From Alphaproteobacteria bacterium (GTDB lineage Bacteria; Pseudomonadota; Alphaproteobacteria; RF32; CAG-239): a stretch of DNA of 44,248 bases. Of this stretch, positions 42,142-44,248 are shown in pieces. How positions within the stretch are numbered: the stretch's first letter is position 1; the number at the start of each line of letters is the position of its first letter. Made by a program: the position numbers and the translations under genes. The notes beneath the pieces are model-generated. The model ran no database searches and had not been told where the DNA came from. It worked only from the letters and a program-made list of their open reading frames with translations. Location: the NCBI GenBank assembly GCA_017479985.1, contig JAFVBL010000013.1, forward strand, positions 1 through 44,248, in the 5' to 3' direction.

Positions 42142-42157
42142 AATTTTAAGTTCCTTT

Positions 42158-43417
42158 CTATCGATAAATTGGAAAATCGCGGCACAGCGCCACAATTTTT
42201 TGTTTTGTTTGAGCAATCACCTCATCGGCATTGCCCGATTGAGCCAACGCGTCAATCACATCACCGATGCAATTTCCGATCAGTTCAAATTCTCTCTCTT
42301 TAAATCCGCGTGTCGTACCTGCCGGAGTCCCCAAACGCACCCCCGAAGTTACACGAGGCGGCTGCGGGTCAAACGGAATCGCATTTTTATTGCAGGTAAT
42401 ATTTGCCTTTTCCAGTGCCGTTGTCACCACATCACCGGTCAGCCCTTTCGGTCGCAAATCGACCAGCACCAAGTGTGTATCGGTACCGCCGGAAACAAGT
42501 GCCAAACCGCGTTTGACCAATGTTTCGCCGAGTATTTTTGCATTTTTTAATACCTGCGCGGCATATTCCTTAAACTGCGGCGTTAAATCTTCATTAAAAC
42601 AAACAGCTTTGCCGGCAATAACGTGTTCAAGCGGACCGCCCTGCGTTCCCGGAAAAACGGCTGAATTAACCTTTTTGTAAATCGTTTCGTTGTTCGTCAA
42701 AATCATACCGCCGCGCGGACCGCGTAAGGTTTTATGGGTTGTAGTTGTTACCACATCAGCCCATTGCAACGGATTCGGATGCACCCCGCCGGCAACAAGT
42801 CCGGCAAAATGGGCCATATCCACCATCAACCACGCGCCGACTTTATCCGCAATTTTACGAAAACGAACAAAATCTATCTGCCGCGGATACGCCGAACCGC
42901 CGGCAATAATCAGACGCGGTTTATATTCAAGCGCCATTTGTTCGACCGCATCATAATCAATAAGTCCCGAATCCCGACAAACACCGTATTGCACGGCATT
43001 AAACATTTTTCCCGAAAGCGAAACGCTCGAACCGTGTGTCAAATGCCCGCCGGCATCAAGGCTCATCCCCATCAATGTGTCTCCGGCCTGAAGCAAAGCC
43101 ACATACACCGCCATATTTGCCTGAGAACCGGAATGTGGCTGCACATTGACATATTTTGCGCCGAAAAGTTTTTTCGCACGTTCTTGGGCAAGTGTCTCGA
43201 TTTCATCAATAAATTCACAACCGCAATAATAGCGATGCGCCGGATATCCTTCGGCGTATTTGTTTGTCAGAATCGAGCCTTGCGCCTCCATAACCGCCTT
43301 TGATACAATGTTTTCGGAAGCAATCAATTCCACCTGCTCTTGCTGCCGTTTCAGCTCTTTGTCAATGATAGCCGCAATATCAGGATCCTCGTTTTGTAAA
43401 TTTTGTTCAAAATCCAT
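42158..43417 (-). CDS. glyA: Serine hydroxymethyltransferase
   Basis: 419 aa, full length. PLP-dependent interconversion of serine and glycine with tetrahydrofolate, the main source of one-carbon units. Visible motifs: [77 protein letters not shown] with the PLP Lys, [18 protein letters not shown], and [15 protein letters not shown]. It starts 3 nt after rpiB and lies 16 nt before mscL. rpiB-glyA is a conserved alphaproteobacterial pair. Confidence 0.98.
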   Translation of the reverse strand: MDFEQNLQNEDPDIAAIIDKELKRQQEQVELIASENIVSKAVMEAQGSILTNKYAEGYPAHRYYCGCEFIDEIETLAQERAKKLFGAKYVNVQPHSGSQANMAVYVALLQAGDTLMGMSLDAGGHLTHGSSVSLSGKMFNAVQYGVCRDSGLIDYDAVEQMALEYKPRLIIAGGSAYPRQIDFVRFRKIADKVGAWLMVDMAHFAGLVAGGVHPNPLQWADVVTTTTHKTLRGPRGGMILTNNETIYKKVNSAVFPGTQGGPLEHVIAGKAVCFNEDLTPQFKEYAAQVLKNAKILGETLVKRGLALVSGGTDTHLVLVDLRPKGLTGDVVTTALEKANITCNKNAIPFDPQPPRVTSGVRLGTPAGTTRGFKEREFELIGNCIGDVIDALAQSGNADEVIAQTKQKIVALCRDFPIYR

Positions 43418-43420
43418 TTC

Positions 43421-43849
43421 CTACTCCGTTTCTTCTATTTTATCCAACCGGCGCTGATGCCGTCCGCCTTCATACGACGTTTGCAGAAAAATATCAATGC
43501 GTTTAATCACTTCATCAACAGACATTGTACGGCCGCCGAACACAATAACATTAGCGTTGTTATGTGCTTTTGCCAAGCGTGCCGTCTCCGCAGAATACAA
43601 CAATGCGGCGCGAATCCCCTTATGGCGATTGGCGGCAATCGAAATACCGATTCCGGTGCCGCAAATCAGAATCCCCAAATCCGCTTGTTTTTTCAAAATT
43701 GTTTGTGCCATCAGATGAGCATAATCCGGATAATCAACCGAATCTGCCGAGAATGTGCCCAAATCAGCCATATTGAGTGCAGCATAATGTTTTTTCAGTG
43801 CTTCTTTCAACTCAAATCCGCCGTGATCGGCCGCAATTGCTATTTTCAT
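43421..43849 (-). CDS. rpiB: Ribose-5-phosphate isomerase B
   Basis: About 142 aa. RpiB/LacAB fold: KIAIAADHGGFELKEALKKHY with the phosphate-binding DHGG, DYPDYAHLMAQ, ILICGTGIGISIAANRHKGIRAAL with catalytic Cys, and HNNANVIVFGGRTM. Three ATGs in a row begin the frame; the third (43847-43849) has GGAG at 6-nt spacing and is the likelier start. It interconverts ribose-5- and ribulose-5-phosphate in the pentose phosphate pathway. First gene of the rpiB-glyA-mscL operon. Confidence 0.96.
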   Translation of the reverse strand: MKIAIAADHGGFELKEALKKHYAALNMADLGTFSADSVDYPDYAHLMAQTILKKQADLGILICGTGIGISIAANRHKGIRAALLYSAETARLAKAHNNANVIVFGGRTMSVDEVIKRIDIFLQTSYEGGRHQRRLDKIEETE

Positions 43850-43962
43850 CATCATCTCCGTAAAATTTGCTTAACTATATAATAAATAAGTAAAAAATTA
43901 CCACAAAAAACACTGTTTTGCACAGGCAAAAATAAAAAAATGCAAAAATATAAAAAAAAGTA

Positions 43963-43990
43963 TTGACGTTTTGCAAAAAATAGATATAAA
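43963..43990 (+). promoter_or_regulatory. Promoter of the tRNA-Cys/tRNA-Asn unit
   Basis: TTGACG (43963-43968), 16-nt spacer, TATAAA (43985-43990). The tRNA-Cys begins about 40 nt downstream. Confidence 0.65.
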
Positions 43991-44032
43991 TGTTTTTTGT
44001 TGAGTTAGTTTGATACTCCACGGTAGCGAACT

Positions 44033-44107
44033 GGCCGGTTGGCAGAATGGCTCATGCAGAGGACTGCAAATCCTTCTATATCGGTTCAATTCCGGTACCG
44101 GCCTCCA
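44033..44107 (+). tRNA. tRNA-Cys(GCA)
   Basis: 75 nt. Acceptor GGCCGGT, anticodon loop CTGCAAA giving GCA, T-loop TTCAATT, U73 discriminator expected for tRNA-Cys, and encoded CCA. Confidence 0.95.
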
Positions 44108-44113
44108 AAATAT

Positions 44114-44188
44114 TCCGACTTAGCTCAGCGGTAGAGCAATCGGCTGTTAACCGATTGGTCGTTGGTTCGAATCCGACAGTCGGAGCCA
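44114..44188 (+). tRNA. tRNA-Asn(GTT)
   Basis: 75 nt. Acceptor TCCGACT/AGTCGGA, D-arm TAGCTCAGCGGTAGAGC, anticodon loop CTGTTAA giving GTT, T-loop TTCGAAT, encoded CCA. It is 6 nt after tRNA-Cys, so both are on one transcript. Confidence 0.96.
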
Positions 44189-44198
44189 AAAATAGAAC

Positions 44199-44228
44199 AA
44201 AGCCTTGTTTTTACGAGGCTTTTTCTTT
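44199..44228 (+). terminator. Intrinsic terminator after the tRNA pair
   Basis: AAAGCCTTG (44199-44207) pairs with CGAGGCTTT (44214-44222), followed by TTCTTTT. Confidence 0.85.
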
Positions 44229-44248
44229 TATGAAAATCGCAAAAATCA

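Noticed and set aside
41618..42550. Plus-strand ORF of 310 codons opposite mscL and glyA
   Set aside because: Both genes underneath are unmistakable on the minus strand; this is a shadow with no domain features.

Overview
The window looks like chromosome from a low-GC, host-associated anaerobic alphaproteobacterium, of the kind found as uncultured gut lineages. The reasons are an ihfA-merR pair in alphaproteobacterial style, a SAM-II-type riboswitch in front of metK, MlaA/MlaC outer-membrane lipid genes (Gram-negative envelope), AT-rich spacers with clear TTGACA/TATAAT-like promoters, and hydF, a maturation GTPase found only with [FeFe]-hydrogenases. This taxonomic placement is inferred from gene content; no database was searched.

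Layout. 1-241: tail of a possibly phage-derived gene. 289-870: an unknown gene with its own promoter and terminator. 985-12912 (minus): a tight six-gene operon behind one strong promoter. In transcription order it encodes a MoxR-like AAA+ ATPase, a 101-aa protein, a very large HEIGH-motif metallopeptidase-like/VWA protein with a 12-copy 39-bp minisatellite, a histidine-phosphatase-like protein, a 1107-aa repeat-like protein, and a HipA-like kinase with a degraded catalytic loop. This is the best candidate in the window for an undescribed multi-component system. 13074-16121: a three-domain glycosyltransferase preceded by a tetranucleotide repeat that looks like a translational phase switch. 16243-17546: merR, an ihfA interrupted by an in-frame stop, and a structured intergenic RNA candidate.

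17547-23339 is mostly housekeeping: alr, a TatD-family hydrolase, hydF, mlaA, mlaC, corA and tRNA-Leu(GAG). 23542-24465 is a short stretch with different base composition, encoding a WG-repeat lipoprotein and a 55-aa protein, and it looks acquired. 24546-29103 (minus) is a surface-glycan operon: a triple GT2 glycosyltransferase containing two nearly identical 132-bp repeats, an alpha-1,3-fucosyltransferase-like GT10 gene with a G9 tract, and a nucleotidyltransferase. gpsA follows. A lone promoter-to-terminator unit lies at 30735-31092, then a membrane-anchored lysozyme-like/TPR protein and a large protein with two HEPN-like R-x4-H motifs.

36342-38196 holds a divergent metK under a SAM-II-like riboswitch, divergently paired with mtnN, so synthesis and breakdown of SAM-cycle compounds sit together. 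A polytopic GT-C-like membrane protein follows; its start region is duplicated by a 27-bp tandem repeat. 39960-41579 is an unknown gene. 41713-43855 is rpiB-glyA-mscL, closed by a textbook terminator. The window ends with tRNA-Cys and tRNA-Asn.

Two themes stand out. Surface glycan synthesis appears built for variability: a tetranucleotide repeat, a poly-G tract and an in-frame recombining repeat each affect a different glycosyltransferase gene. The AAA+/VWA/phosphatase/HipA operon combines ATP-driven remodelling with apparent phosphotransfer and metallopeptidase modules in one transcription unit.
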